DNA from: Ligilactobacillus hayakitensis DSM 18933 = JCM 14209
Lineage (GTDB): Bacteria > Bacillota > Bacilli > Lactobacillales > Lactobacillaceae
Assembly (NCBI RefSeq): GCF_000615845.1
Contig: NZ_BAML01000002.1
Span: 1-64,000 of the forward strand
DNA: 64,000 nucleotides
Direction: 5' to 3'
This document shows, in pieces, positions 9,520 to 17,726 of this stretch. How positions within the stretch are numbered: position 1 is the stretch's first letter; every line of letters begins with the position of its first letter. The position numbers were made by a program, and so were the translations under genes. The notes beneath the pieces are model-generated. The model was given only the letters and a program-made list of their open reading frames with translations, did not search any database and was not told the DNA's origin.

Positions 9520-10367
9520 CCATAGGATTCATTTGTGACAGTAATCATTTTATTATCAGGAGTTCTAAAAGAATATGATTTATCAAGTGTAGCTTTTTGA
9601 TGATTAATTTGATCAAGCTTATCATCTATTTTACTAGCATCAATCTGATACTTATTATCAATAAACGTAGCTTCTTTAATTATTTGCTTAGCGCTAAAGT
9701 GGTAAGTTGTATTTTGAACTTTATATGTAAGCAAACGATTGTTTAATGCTTTTAGCTTAGCTTTTTGAAGCGCAACCGCTTTTGAATTTGCTAAAAGAGG
9801 GACGGCTTTAATAGCTTTTAATTTAACAATGGGGATACCAGCTGCTAAATTAACTTGGTTAACCATTTTGTTTTCATCTAAAGCAGTACCTTGTTTGGCT
9901 GGAACTACAGAAACTTTGCCATCTTTCAAAAGCGCATAAGCATTTTTAGGCTGAGTCTTAGTTAAATTTTCTTTTTTAACAAATTCAAAAATGACATTAT
10001 CCATTTCTTTTTTATCAATCGTTGGATTTTTAGGAGAAAGGGTAAAGTTCTGGGTCGCATTAACGTTAAAAATTTTAAACTGTCTTTTTAAAATTGCATC
10101 AATTTCAGCTTGATCGGCTTGGGTAATTCCCATGTTAACATTGTCTTTTTCAAAAATTAATTGGTTGTGATAGTATATTTTTTTATCAACAGATGCCTTT
10201 TGTAGCCTAACTAAAGCTTCTTTATTTGTTAATCCGCCAACGTTAATTCCATTGATGCTTGTATGAGGATTAAAATGAGTCCGTTGATAGTAAAGCGAAA
10301 ATGCCCCCACTAAGAGTGCGCAAATGCCAATTCCAATACAAAGGCGGACTTTATTTTTAAATTCCAT
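9510..10367 (-). pseudogene. L,D-transpeptidase, 5' (anchor and PG-binding) part of a frameshifted gene
   Basis: The N-terminal 285 residues of the same gene: a signal-anchor helix (about residues 8-26), then a VanW/PG_binding_4-type region (INGINVGGLTNKEALVRL and onward). The frame ends YGWL-stop inside the linker to the catalytic domain. Intact relatives of about 460 residues carry both parts in one chain (anchor, PG_binding_4, YkuD). The truncated product would be a membrane-tethered protein with no active site. Confidence 0.8.
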
Positions 10368-10480
10368 TGTTTATCTCTTCTCTCACTAATGTTATTTCCT
10401 ACTGTTATTATAGTTACCTCTAACATATTATCAAGAAGAATCGAACTATTCAATTTATTTTTTTGATATAAAGATAAATA

Positions 10481-10511
10481 AAAAAACGACAGGAAATTTC
10501 CTATCGTTTTT
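10481..10511 (-). terminator. Terminator of the p60 hydrolase gene
   Basis: On the minus strand, AAAACGATAGGAAA pairs with TTTCCTGTCGTTTT (one G-U pair) and is followed by a T run. Confidence 0.8.
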
Positions 10512-10520
10512 GGAATTTTA

Positions 10521-11987
10521 TTAACCATTAACGCCTGGTACTTGCATTGCAAATGATGGTGCGTACCAAGAAACGTTACTAGTCTTAACACTTTGACCTG
10601 GTTCTGGAGCTTGGATGTAGTTACCGTTACTATCTGTTGCGATAGCTACGTGGTAAGTTGAACCTTTAGCACCCCAGAAGTATAAGTCCCCAGCTTGTGC
10701 TTGAGATACAGGAATAACTGTACCAGCATTTTCTTGAGTATATGTAACACGTGGTAAGTCGATACCGTTTTGGGCGTATACATATTGAACTAAACCTGAG
10801 CAGTCAAATCCAGCAGGAGTTGATCCACCCCATACATAAGGAACCCCAATGTATTGTTGAGCGGTTGCAACAATTTGGCTACCTGTAACAGAACCGTTGT
10901 TTTGGTTGTTTGTAGTAGTTTGTTGTTGAGTTGCTTCAACGTTTTGTGTAGTTTGTTGTTGAGTTGTTTCAACGTTTTGTGTAGTTTGTTGTTCAGTTTG
11001 AGTTTCAGCTTGTTGTGTTTGTGCTTGAGTTTCTTGTTGAACAGGAGCACTTTGTTGAGGTGCTGAATATGTTGTTTGTTCAACTTGAGGAGCAGCAGTT
11101 TGAGTTTCAACTTGTTGTGTACTTTGAGTAGTAGGAGCAACGTAAGCTGATTGTTCAACAGATGTAGCTGCTGCAGTAGTTTCAGCAGTTTCTTGAGCTG
11201 GAACTTGGTAGCTTTGTGTAGCTGCAGTTGTATCAACTGTTACAGTTGGTTGAGCTTCTGGTTGAACTTGAACTTCTGTTTGAGCAGGAGTTGCTGATGG
11301 AGTTGCAACTGAAGTTTGTGTTTGCACTTGTGTAGCATCAGTAGTTGCTTGAGGAGCAACTGCTTGTGTTTGAGCAGGTGTACTTTCACTAACTTGAGCA
11401 GCAGGTTGATTGATTACTAAATCTTGACCTGGTGTAACTGAAGTAGCTACATTGTTGTTATCACGAATTTGTTCAACTGGAACATCAAATTGTTGTGAAA
11501 TTGTGTAAAGAGAGTCACCTGATTGTACAGTGTAGTTACTTTGAGTGTTATCAGAAACAGGGTTAGTAACGACTGCATCAGCAGATAATTTTAATTCTTG
11601 ACCAACTAAAATTACACTTTCTTCACTTAAATTGTTAAGTTGAAGTAATTCAGCTAAAGTCATGTTATTTTCTTCAGCAATTTTTGATAAAGAATCACCG
11701 GCTTTAACTACATAAACTTTTTCAGAGCCCTTTGAGCTAGCAGTTTTACTTGCTGAAGGGATGTTTAAAGTTTGATCTACATAAATTAAGTGTGAGTTTT
11801 TGTCGATGTTATTTGCGCTTTCGATAGCGTCAACTGAGACACCATATTTTTTAGCGATTGAGTCGACAGTTTCGTTTTGTTTGACTTTGTGTGTTGTAGA
11901 GTCAGCATTAGCGGCAGTACTTGATGCAAAAAGAACCCCTGCAGCACCCACTGTACCAACTAACAACTTCTGTGCTGTTTGTTTCAA
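10521..11987 (-). CDS. Secreted LysM-NlpC/P60 peptidoglycan endopeptidase (p60-like)
   Basis: A 488-residue secreted wall hydrolase. A Sec signal peptide ends near ANA-DS (about residue 29). Three LysM modules follow (roughly 33-77, 91-136, 152-197), then a Gln/Thr-rich linker of about 165 residues. A C-terminal NlpC/P60 domain has the catalytic Cys (GFDCSGLVQYVY) and His (STYHVAIA). LysM binds glycan and P60 cuts stem peptides during cell separation. The frame can open at GTG 11996, but AGGAG overlaps that codon and lies 8 bases before TTG 11987, so the TTG is the better start. The upstream gap holds inverted repeats (see 12088-12231). Confidence 0.88.
   Translation of the reverse strand: MKQTAQKLLVGTVGAAGVLFASSTAANADSTTHKVKQNETVDSIAKKYGVSVDAIESANNIDKNSHLIYVDQTLNIPSASKTASSKGSEKVYVVKAGDSLSKIAEENNMTLAELLQLNNLSEESVILVGQELKLSADAVVTNPVSDNTQSNYTVQSGDSLYTISQQFDVPVEQIRDNNNVATSVTPGQDLVINQPAAQVSESTPAQTQAVAPQATTDATQVQTQTSVATPSATPAQTEVQVQPEAQPTVTVDTTAATQSYQVPAQETAETTAAATSVEQSAYVAPTTQSTQQVETQTAAPQVEQTTYSAPQQSAPVQQETQAQTQQAETQTEQQTTQNVETTQQQTTQNVEATQQQTTTNNQNNGSVTGSQIVATAQQYIGVPYVWGGSTPAGFDCSGLVQYVYAQNGIDLPRVTYTQENAGTVIPVSQAQAGDLYFWGAKGSTYHVAIATDSNGNYIQAPEPGQSVKTSNVSWYAPSFAMQVPGVNG
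10915..10996 (-). repeat. 33-bp tandem repeat in the p60 linker
   Basis: Two near-identical 33-bp units (10915-10947 and 10948-10980, one base different) and a partial third encode an 11-residue Gln/Thr repeat (QTTQNVETTQQ). Such units can expand or contract by slippage and would change the linker length. Confidence 0.8.
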
Positions 11988-12087
11988 GTAAGTCACTCCT
12001 TTATTAATGAACTATAAAATAACGTTTAAAATCTAATAATTGACTAACCTTATTGTACATTTTTTATGTTTCAAAAAGTTAGAGAAA

Positions 12088-12116
12088 ATGTTACAAATCA
12101 CCTTTTTTTGTAACAT
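12088..12116. promoter_or_regulatory. Inverted repeat upstream of the p60 gene
   Basis: ATGTTACAAA and TTTGTAACAT, perfect 10-base arms with a 9-base loop, about 100 bases before the p60 start. The TGTAAC half-sites resemble WalR-type half-sites, but their spacing differs. Function unknown. Confidence 0.4.
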
Positions 12117-12175
12117 AATCCGAAAATTAAGAAAAATTTAATTATAAAAAATTAAATGTGATAACATCAAGGCTG

Positions 12176-12231
12176 ATTGATGTAAAAATATTCACTAAGC
12201 CTAGTATTACTAGTTTTAAAGTTACATCAAT
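12176..12231. repeat. Long inverted repeat in the p60-UDG gap
   Basis: Perfect 10-base arms ATTGATGTAA (12176-12185) and TTACATCAAT (12222-12231) enclose a smaller palindrome, CTAGTATTACTAG (12201-12213). The 358-base gap 11988-12345 holds this, the repeat at 12088-12116 and presumably both divergent promoters. No small gene was seen in it. Confidence 0.45.
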
Positions 12232-12345
12232 ATTACAAAAATATCATGGAGTAGTCAAGTGCACAATCTTTTTTGGATATCTTTTGTTAAGTGTTAAAAT
12301 GAGGGTAAAACTTTATTAATTTAGTGAGAAAAGTGGGTGTGAGGA

Positions 12346-12930
12346 ATGGAAAATCAATTTGAAGAAATCTTTCGGCAAATAAAATCAGATGTGCAAAATA
12401 TTGACTATACAAACGCTGGAATTGATCCGCTGTATTATGCAAGCAAAGAGGCTAAAATTTTGATTATTGGCCAAGCACCGGGAAAAAAGGCGCAAGATAC
12501 GAGAATTGTTTGGAATGATCCGAGTGGTCAACGCTTAAGAAAGTGGATGGGAGTTAGCGATGAGGAATTTTATCATTCCAAGAAGATTGCAATTATGCCG
12601 ATGGATTTTTATTTTCCGGGAAAAGGGAAATCAGGGGATTTACCACCAAGAAAAAAATTCGCTGCAAAATGGCATCCACGCTTATTAGAATTAATGCCGC
12701 AAGTTGAATTGATAATTTTAGTGGGAAGTTATGCCGTTAGAGAATATTTAAATTTAAAAACTAAGGATAAATTAACCGATGTCGTTAAAAATTACCAGGA
12801 ATACTTGCCACGATATTTTCCATTAGTTCATCCGTCACCAAGAAATCAAATCTGGCTTAAAAAAAATCCCTGGTTTGAAAAGGATGTAGTTCCAAAATTA
12901 CAAAGCGAAGTTAAAAGATTAATGAAATAA
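12346..12930 (+). CDS. Uracil-DNA glycosylase family protein
   Basis: A 194-residue UDG-superfamily protein. Motif 1 reads IIGQAPGKKAQ (about 45-55) and motif 2 reads VHPSPRNQIW (about 163-172), as in UDG-fold enzymes that excise deaminated bases. The motif spacing fits the compact single-domain group seen in lactobacilli. No Fe-S cysteines of the family-4 type are seen. It may repair uracil in DNA, but the exact substrate is not visible. It is a single gene with its own terminator. Confidence 0.75.
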   Translation: MENQFEEIFRQIKSDVQNIDYTNAGIDPLYYASKEAKILIIGQAPGKKAQDTRIVWNDPSGQRLRKWMGVSDEEFYHSKKIAIMPMDFYFPGKGKSGDLPPRKKFAAKWHPRLLELMPQVELIILVGSYAVREYLNLKTKDKLTDVVKNYQEYLPRYFPLVHPSPRNQIWLKKNPWFEKDVVPKLQSEVKRLMK

Positions 12931-12949
12931 AAATTCAATTTAAATAAAT

Positions 12950-13000
12950 ACCCGTGATAATTCAGCGATTGTAAACCGAAGATTATCACGGGTTGTTTTT
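12950..13000 (+). terminator. Terminator of the UDG-family gene
   Basis: CCCGTGATAAT (12951-12961) pairs with ATTATCACGGG (12982-12992) around a 20-base loop and is followed by TTGTTTTTT. Confidence 0.75.
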
Positions 13001-13011
13001 TGTTATAGTTA

Positions 13012-13557
13012 TTAATATCGATTAGTATTGGTTAGCTTTAAGTTCGTTTTCTTAACTGCAGTTAAAACCAAGAAAACAACAATAGATTCGATTGGCCATG
13101 AGATTAACTCTTTAGGCATACGGACAAGTAGTAATTTATCAAAAGGTGTATGATAAAGTAGATTGATCCATAAAGTAGTGAAAATTGCATTGGTGATAAG
13201 AATTTGAATAAATTCATAAACAAATGCGCGCCCTAAAGAAAGTTTTTGCTCATATAAAATTGATCCGGCAATAACTCCGGAAATAAAGGCTGAAAAAGTA
13301 AAACCTAAAAAGAAGTTGCCCGAAGTTGCTAAAATAGTATTACTAATTAAATCAGTAACTACCATTGCAATTCCACCAAGCCATGGGCCTAAAAAATAAC
13401 CAATTAAAGCAGTTCCAATAAATCCTAATGAAAGTTTGACTAGATTATCTGAACCTACTGAAATTTTATCTAGCACTACATTTAATGAAATTAGCAGTGC
13501 TGCCAAAGTAATTACACGAATAGTAAGCTTTGGGCTTTTCCAAGTTAAAAATGTCAT
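13012..13557 (-). CDS. folT: FolT-family ECF transporter S component (folate)
   Basis: A 181-residue, roughly six-helix membrane protein of the ECF S-component FolT family. The conserved block NAIFTTLWINLLYHTPFDKL followed by an Arg-rich helix and WPIES matches FolT proteins. It binds the vitamin and works with the shared EcfAA'T energising module encoded elsewhere. The leader folds like a tetrahydrofolate riboswitch (13618-13710), which supports folate as ligand. AAGGAG lies 11 bases before ATG 13557. Confidence 0.8.
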   Translation of the reverse strand: MTFLTWKSPKLTIRVITLAALLISLNVVLDKISVGSDNLVKLSLGFIGTALIGYFLGPWLGGIAMVVTDLISNTILATSGNFFLGFTFSAFISGVIAGSILYEQKLSLGRAFVYEFIQILITNAIFTTLWINLLYHTPFDKLLLVRMPKELISWPIESIVVFLVLTAVKKTNLKLTNTNRY

Positions 13558-13617
13558 AATCCTTGAATCTCCTTAAAAAATTTGAAAGGAAAGCAAGCAC
13601 CATAAAGAATAATTTTT

Positions 13618-13710
13618 TGGTGAATGCGGATTTAAAACGCAGATTACTCTTTCTACCAGCGTTCACATTCCGTTCCGTTGGTCATTAACGTAAAAAATCC
13701 TACCCCTAAC
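13618..13710 (-). promoter_or_regulatory. Putative THF-I (tetrahydrofolate) riboswitch
   Basis: On the minus strand the folT leader can be laid over the THF-I aptamer. A GGATTT (13700-13695) to AAATCC (13633-13628) helix forms P2. A 7-bp helix with one mismatch (13682-13676 with 13661-13655, ACCAACG/CGCTGGT) encloses a loop AACGGAATGTGAA, which resembles the conserved L3 of known folT aptamers. The ATCCGC element comes just before the closing strand. P1 is weak. Downstream, TCCTT can pair with the AAGGA of the ribosome site, which suggests control of translation. Confidence 0.6.
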
Positions 13711-13733
13711 GCAAATACTATAACATAAAATAA

Positions 13734-13780
13734 AGAAGCAAGAAAAGATTATTACTTAATCTTTTCTTGCTTTTTTTTAT
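13734..13780. terminator. Bidirectional terminator after znuB
   Basis: A 14-bp perfect hairpin GCAAGAAAAGATTA (13738-13751) with TAATCTTTTCTTGC (13757-13770). It ends the znu operon on the minus strand and also has eight T on the plus side. Confidence 0.85.
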
Positions 13781-14577
13781 AATTTTGAATTTGAATGATG
13801 ATCTTTAATTAACGCAGCCGCGTAATAAATTCCTTCGATAATGGTAATGAAAAAACTAACAGGTAGATTAGTTAAATAACTAAAGTACAAACCAATCCAA
13901 ATACCACTTAAAACGAAGAAAAAGGTAATGCCAATCATTTTCCCGATAGTTCTACCAAAGTATTTCGCAGCTGAAGCCGGAATTGTTAGGAGAACAAAGA
14001 TTAACAATGAGCCGATAATCTGAGCCGTAATACTAATTGTTAATGCTAATAAAACTAAGAAAATAATGGAATAGAGTTGATTAAAACGTTGATTATAATC
14101 AGCTCCTTGAGAATCAAATGAGTTATATGCGAGCTTGCGGAAAAGAATTGTTGAAATAACAAGTAAAATCACACTTAAAATAATTAATTCTAAAAGATTT
14201 TGCGCGTTAATTCCAACGATGCTTCCAAATAAAATGCTAGTGGCATAGCTAGCTTGTTTATCTGAAAGTGATAGAAATAAGATTCCTAATCCTAAAAATA
14301 AACCAGAGAAAACAGAAATTGAAGCTTCTCTTCGGCCAACTCTTTCACCTGAAATTCCAATAAAAATAGCAGAAAGAAAGGTAAAAATTAACATTCCAGT
14401 TAACGGCGCAATTCCAGCGAAAACCCCAAAAGCAGCCCCTGAAAATCCAATTTCAGAGAGAGTGTGTGTAAAAAATGAAGTTTGACGCGCAACGACAAAA
14501 ACTCCCATGACACTGCAGATTAAAGCAATGAATATGCCGGCGATAAAGGCGTAGCGCATAAAATCGTAACTAAACAT
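13777..14577 (-). CDS. znuB: Zinc ABC transporter permease
   Basis: A 266-residue ABC-3 family metal permease with about eight membrane helices. The family signature around FFTHTLSEIGFSGAAFG (residues 35-51) and the coupling region near IPASAAKYFG are present. It forms the channel for ZnuA-delivered metal. It overlaps znuC by 8 bases, so the two are translationally coupled. The zinc assignment rests on the Zur boxes before znuA. Confidence 0.88.
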   Translation of the reverse strand: MFSYDFMRYAFIAGIFIALICSVMGVFVVARQTSFFTHTLSEIGFSGAAFGVFAGIAPLTGMLIFTFLSAIFIGISGERVGRREASISVFSGLFLGLGILFLSLSDKQASYATSILFGSIVGINAQNLLELIILSVILLVISTILFRKLAYNSFDSQGADYNQRFNQLYSIIFLVLLALTISITAQIIGSLLIFVLLTIPASAAKYFGRTIGKMIGITFFFVLSGIWIGLYFSYLTNLPVSFFITIIEGIYYAAALIKDHHSNSKL

Positions 14578-15238
14578 GGAATTTAGCCTCCTTTTTTATT
14601 AATTTTCCTGACCGGTTTGCCAAATGAAGCTCGTAATCAGCATATTCTTCAATTAATTCATTATCATGAGTAATAAAAAGAACTGTGATATCATGCTTTT
14701 TCATCAACTTCTTTAAAAGTTGAAGCAATTCATGTTTAGATGAGATATCTAAATTAGCCGTAGCTTCATCTAAAATTAATAACTTAGGATCAAAACATAA
14801 AGCTTGTGCGAGATAAGCACGTTGCTTTTCGCCACCAGATGCTTTTCCAAGAGGATTATTTTTTAGTCCAATTAAACGAGTTTCCATGAGAGTTTGTTCT
14901 AAAGTTGTATTCATTTTTTTACTATTCCATGGAAGAATACGATGTTTAAATCCTAAGGCCACAAAATCCTTGATAGCCAAAGGATAATCGTCATCAATAT
15001 TGCGAATTTGAGGCATATAAAATGCTTCGTCACGTTTAATTGAAAAGTTAATAAAATGTCTGTGGGAATTTGTCTTTAAATCACGCAAAAGGTGCTTGAC
15101 CAATGTTGTTTTACCGACACCATTTTCGCCGGTAATAACGGTCAAAGCACCCTTAGGAATATCAAAGGCTAAATTCTCAAATAAACGACGGTCAGGTAAA
15201 TCAATATCTAGGCCGTTAACTGAGATAATATTTTCCAT
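14570..15238 (-). CDS. znuC: Zinc ABC transporter ATP-binding protein
   Basis: A 222-residue ABC ATPase with Walker A GENGVGKTTL (about 38-47), signature ASGGEKQRAYLAQAL, Walker B LLILDEATANLD and a switch His in FITHD. It powers the ZnuB permease. It lies 9 bases after znuA and overlaps znuB, in the order A-C-B. Confidence 0.88.
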   Translation of the reverse strand: MENIISVNGLDIDLPDRRLFENLAFDIPKGALTVITGENGVGKTTLVKHLLRDLKTNSHRHFINFSIKRDEAFYMPQIRNIDDDYPLAIKDFVALGFKHRILPWNSKKMNTTLEQTLMETRLIGLKNNPLGKASGGEKQRAYLAQALCFDPKLLILDEATANLDISSKHELLQLLKKLMKKHDITVLFITHDNELIEEYADYELHLANRSGKLIKKEAKFHV

Positions 15239-15247
15239 AATTACTTC

Positions 15248-16111
15248 CTAATTTTCTTGAATTTTTAATACTTGATTATATTCTGATTGCATCCAAGAGA
15301 TGTAGTTTTGTTTTGCAGGAAGAGTTTCTGTTACATTAACGACAGGAACGTTATTTTTCTTGCAAAGATCAACTAAATTTTTGATAACCTTGCTGTCAGC
15401 TTGAGTGTTATTAACAAAAAAGACGATCTTCTTTTTCTTAATATCATCTTGGAGCTTTTTAATGTCGCTAAATGAAGGATCGCCGCCATCTTCGATTGCC
15501 TTGGCAAAATGATCATTAGCAATTGAATACCCCATGTCATCTAAAGCATATTCGAAAACTGGTTCACTTACAGCAACCTTTTTATTATCGCTATTTTTCT
15601 TGATTTGAGCAAGTGTTGTGCTTAATTTTGTTAATTTTTTTTCATAATTAGCAGCATTTTTCTTGAACTCAGCTTTGTTTTTAGGATCAATTTTACCGTA
15701 TTGATTTGCTAAGTAAGTTGCAGTTTTAGCCATTGTCTTTGAATTGTACCAAAGGTGTTCATTATCACCATCTTTAGCGTGCATCACGTCACTAGCGATA
15801 TCAATTTGCTTTTTACCACCTAATTTTTCAATCCAAGTATCGTATCCTAAACCGTTATAAAGTACAATATCGGCTTTAGAAACGGTCTTAGCTGTTTTAG
15901 TTGTGGGTTCGTAATCGTGCGGATCAACATTTGGACTTGAAATAATTGATGTTACCTTACCATGTTTGCCTAAAACCGCTTGGGCAACTTCACCATAAAA
16001 GTCTGTTGAAGTTACAACATTAATGTCTTTAGCAAAAGCTGCAGGAGAACCTAAAGCTAAGCTAGCTCCCATAGCTACGAATGTTAATAGAACTTTATTT
16101 TTTAAATTCAT
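15248..16111 (-). CDS. znuA: Zinc ABC transporter substrate-binding protein
   Basis: A 287-residue cluster A-I metal-binding protein (ZnuA/AdcA family). It has an N-terminal signal peptide (about 1-27, SPAAFA-KD) and metal-ligand histidines in DPHDYEPT and in EHLWYN. It lacks the long His-rich loop of many ZnuA proteins. The signal has no lipobox Cys, so it should be cut by signal peptidase I and not lipid-anchored, which is unusual for a Gram-positive binding protein. AAGGTGG precedes ATG 16111, and a Zur-type operator lies within 40 bases. Confidence 0.88.
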   Translation of the reverse strand: MNLKNKVLLTFVAMGASLALGSPAAFAKDINVVTSTDFYGEVAQAVLGKHGKVTSIISSPNVDPHDYEPTTKTAKTVSKADIVLYNGLGYDTWIEKLGGKKQIDIASDVMHAKDGDNEHLWYNSKTMAKTATYLANQYGKIDPKNKAEFKKNAANYEKKLTKLSTTLAQIKKNSDNKKVAVSEPVFEYALDDMGYSIANDHFAKAIEDGGDPSFSDIKKLQDDIKKKKIVFFVNNTQADSKVIKNLVDLCKKNNVPVVNVTETLPAKQNYISWMQSEYNQVLKIQEN

Positions 16112-16136
16112 GTAGATTTATTCCACCTTTTTATAT

Positions 16137-16149
16137 AGTAATGATTACT
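16137..16149. promoter_or_regulatory. Zur box at the znuA start site
   Basis: AGTAATGATTACT is a perfect 13-base palindrome containing the GTAATNATTAC core of the Bacillus Zur operator. It lies just downstream of the znuA -10 box (16156-16161), where zinc-loaded Zur would block transcription. Confidence 0.75.
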
Positions 16150-16155
16150 TTTTAA

Positions 16156-16184
16156 ATAATAAGGGATAAAAAAAGCCTTGTCAA
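16156..16184 (-). promoter_or_regulatory. znuA promoter, overlapping a terminator
   Basis: TTGACA (16184-16179), 17 bases, then TATTAT (16161-16156) on the minus strand. The -35 box forms the loop and stem edge of the hairpin 16172-16193 that ends the upstream HD-domain gene. Confidence 0.7.
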
Positions 16185-16193
16185 CAAGGCTTT
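16167..16193 (-). terminator. Terminator of the HD-domain gene
   Basis: AAAGCCTTG/CAAGGCTTT with a four-base loop, then seven T on the minus strand. It isolates znuA from upstream read-through and shares bases with the znuA promoter. Confidence 0.75.
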
Positions 16194-16200
16194 GGGAGGG

Positions 16201-16223
16201 TATATAGTTATTATTACGATTTA
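16201..16223. promoter_or_regulatory. Second Zur-like box upstream of the znu promoter
   Basis: The right half (ATTACGATTTA) matches the Bacillus Zur operator half-site exactly; the left half matches 8 of 11 positions. It lies about 20 bases upstream of the znuA -35 box. Confidence 0.6.
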
Positions 16224-16295
16224 GAAAAAAGGAAATGCTGAATTAGCAAAGAAGTATTTTTTTAGATTACTATTTAAAAAAATTAAAAATATTTT

Positions 16296-16943
16296 TTAAG
16301 ATTGTGCGTCCCATTCAGATTTGAAATCATTAAGAAACTGTAGCATTATTTCTTGACGATGAGCGGCGATTTTTTTGGCTTCCTTAGTATTAAGCTTGTC
16401 TTTAATTAAGAGTAGTTTTTCATAGAAGTGATTAATGACCGTTTCGCGACTAAAATCACGAATATCTTTTTTAGTCATATTAGTTCGAGGATTGATTGTT
16501 GGATCATAAATCGTAATTCCATGATGACCGCCAAAATAAATGGCACGCATAATTCCAACTGCGCCAATAGCATCAAGCCAATCAGCATCTTGAACGATTT
16601 GACCTTCTAAACTGAGAGGATAATCATGTTCTAATGTACTGGAATATGACATGTGGGTGATGATTTCAATGATTTGATTAATTGTATTTTTGTCAATTTC
16701 GAGTTGAATTAAAAAATTATTGATATCAGCTAAAGCCTCTTTGGGATCACTAACAAGTTTATCGTCAATGACATCATGTAAGTATGCAGCACTAATGGTG
16801 ATGAATTCGTTGACATGATAGTGAGAAGAAAGTTTTTGACTCATGTTAGCCACGCGGGTAAGATGATCCATATTGTGTCCAGTTTTATCAGCGGCTAATT
16901 TTTGTTTTGCAAATAAGATGATTGCTTCGATTTTATTTTCCAT
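16296..16943 (-). CDS. HD-domain phosphohydrolase (YedJ-like)
   Basis: A 215-residue HD-superfamily hydrolase. The metal-binding pattern is intact: His in NMDHLTRV, His-Asp in AAYLHDVIDDK and the distal Asp in QDADWLDAIGAVG, followed by a YFGG loop as in YedJ-type proteins. These are presumed nucleotide or phosphate-ester hydrolases, but the substrate is not known. The frame opens at ATG 16985, yet no ribosome site precedes that codon. ATG 16943 (MENKIEA), or 16949, is preferred with modest confidence. Confidence 0.75.
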   Translation of the reverse strand: MENKIEAIILFAKQKLAADKTGHNMDHLTRVANMSQKLSSHYHVNEFITISAAYLHDVIDDKLVSDPKEALADINNFLIQLEIDKNTINQIIEIITHMSYSSTLEHDYPLSLEGQIVQDADWLDAIGAVGIMRAIYFGGHHGITIYDPTINPRTNMTKKDIRDFSRETVINHFYEKLLLIKDKLNTKEAKKIAAHRQEIMLQFLNDFKSEWDAQS

Positions 16944-17109
16944 GAACATACCAACTTTCTTAATTGTGATTAGATTTCTTTTCATTTTACAGCGGATTAG
17001 CTAAGCAATAAAGGGAAAATTTTATTAAATAACAGTAATGTTTTCTTAAAATTAATAAAAACTAAAGAATAAGTTGGTATAATCTACAAAAAGCAAAGGG
17101 GAAATACAT

Positions 17110-17721
17110 ATGAATATCTATGAAAAGTATGGGGATGTGTTACCGGAAATTTTAAATGAGGTAACGGATTACCTGAAGCAAATTAATGAAACCTATAAAG
17201 AAAAACATCATGATAAGTTATATGAACACCTGATTGCGCGAGTAAAAACACCTGAAAGCATGGAAGAAAAGTGTCAACGTAAAGGTTATGCTGTAACAAC
17301 AAAAAGTGCATTAAAAGAATGTAAGGATGCAATTGGGATTAGGGTAGTTTGCGGCTTTATCGATGATATCTATACTTTTGTTGATTTAATTAAACAAGCT
17401 TCTTGGAGTGAGATAGTTAATGAAAAAGACTATATCAAAAACGCTAAGCCTAATGGATATCGTTCGTACCACTTAATTTTAAAAGTTAAAGTGCCCTTTG
17501 AAGATATTGATGGCAATAATCCCGGACAGTATTTTGTTGAAATTCAGTTACGAACGATTGCGATGGATTCGTGGGCTAGCTTGGAGCATCGAATGAAGTA
17601 CAAGCATGACATAAAAAATCCAGAACAAATTACAAAAGAACTAAAACGAACGGCAGATGAATTAGCCTCATGTGATATTAGTATGCAAACTATCCGCAAT
17701 CTAATTGAAGAAAATAGGTGA
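17110..17721 (+). CDS. relP: Small alarmone synthetase, (p)ppGpp synthetase RelP-type
   Basis: A 203-residue RelA/SpoT-domain synthetase without hydrolase or regulatory domains. Family motifs are present: ARVKTPESMEEK (about 44-55), the Mg-site strand DAIGIRVVC, KPNGYRSYHL and EIQLRTIAMDSWASLEH. It transfers pyrophosphate from ATP to GDP/GTP in stress. A two-component system follows within 6 bases, the arrangement known as relPRS in Streptococcus mutans, so alarmone synthesis here is probably tied to an envelope signal. AAAGGGGAAA precedes the ATG. Confidence 0.87.
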   Translation: MNIYEKYGDVLPEILNEVTDYLKQINETYKEKHHDKLYEHLIARVKTPESMEEKCQRKGYAVTTKSALKECKDAIGIRVVCGFIDDIYTFVDLIKQASWSEIVNEKDYIKNAKPNGYRSYHLILKVKVPFEDIDGNNPGQYFVEIQLRTIAMDSWASLEHRMKYKHDIKNPEQITKELKRTADELASCDISMQTIRNLIEENR

Positions 17722-17726
17722 TAAAA

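Noticed and set aside
10854-11236. Long open frames on both strands inside the p60 gene
   Set aside because: They arise from the low-complexity Gln/Thr repeat and have no ribosome sites; the LysM-P60 frame explains the region.
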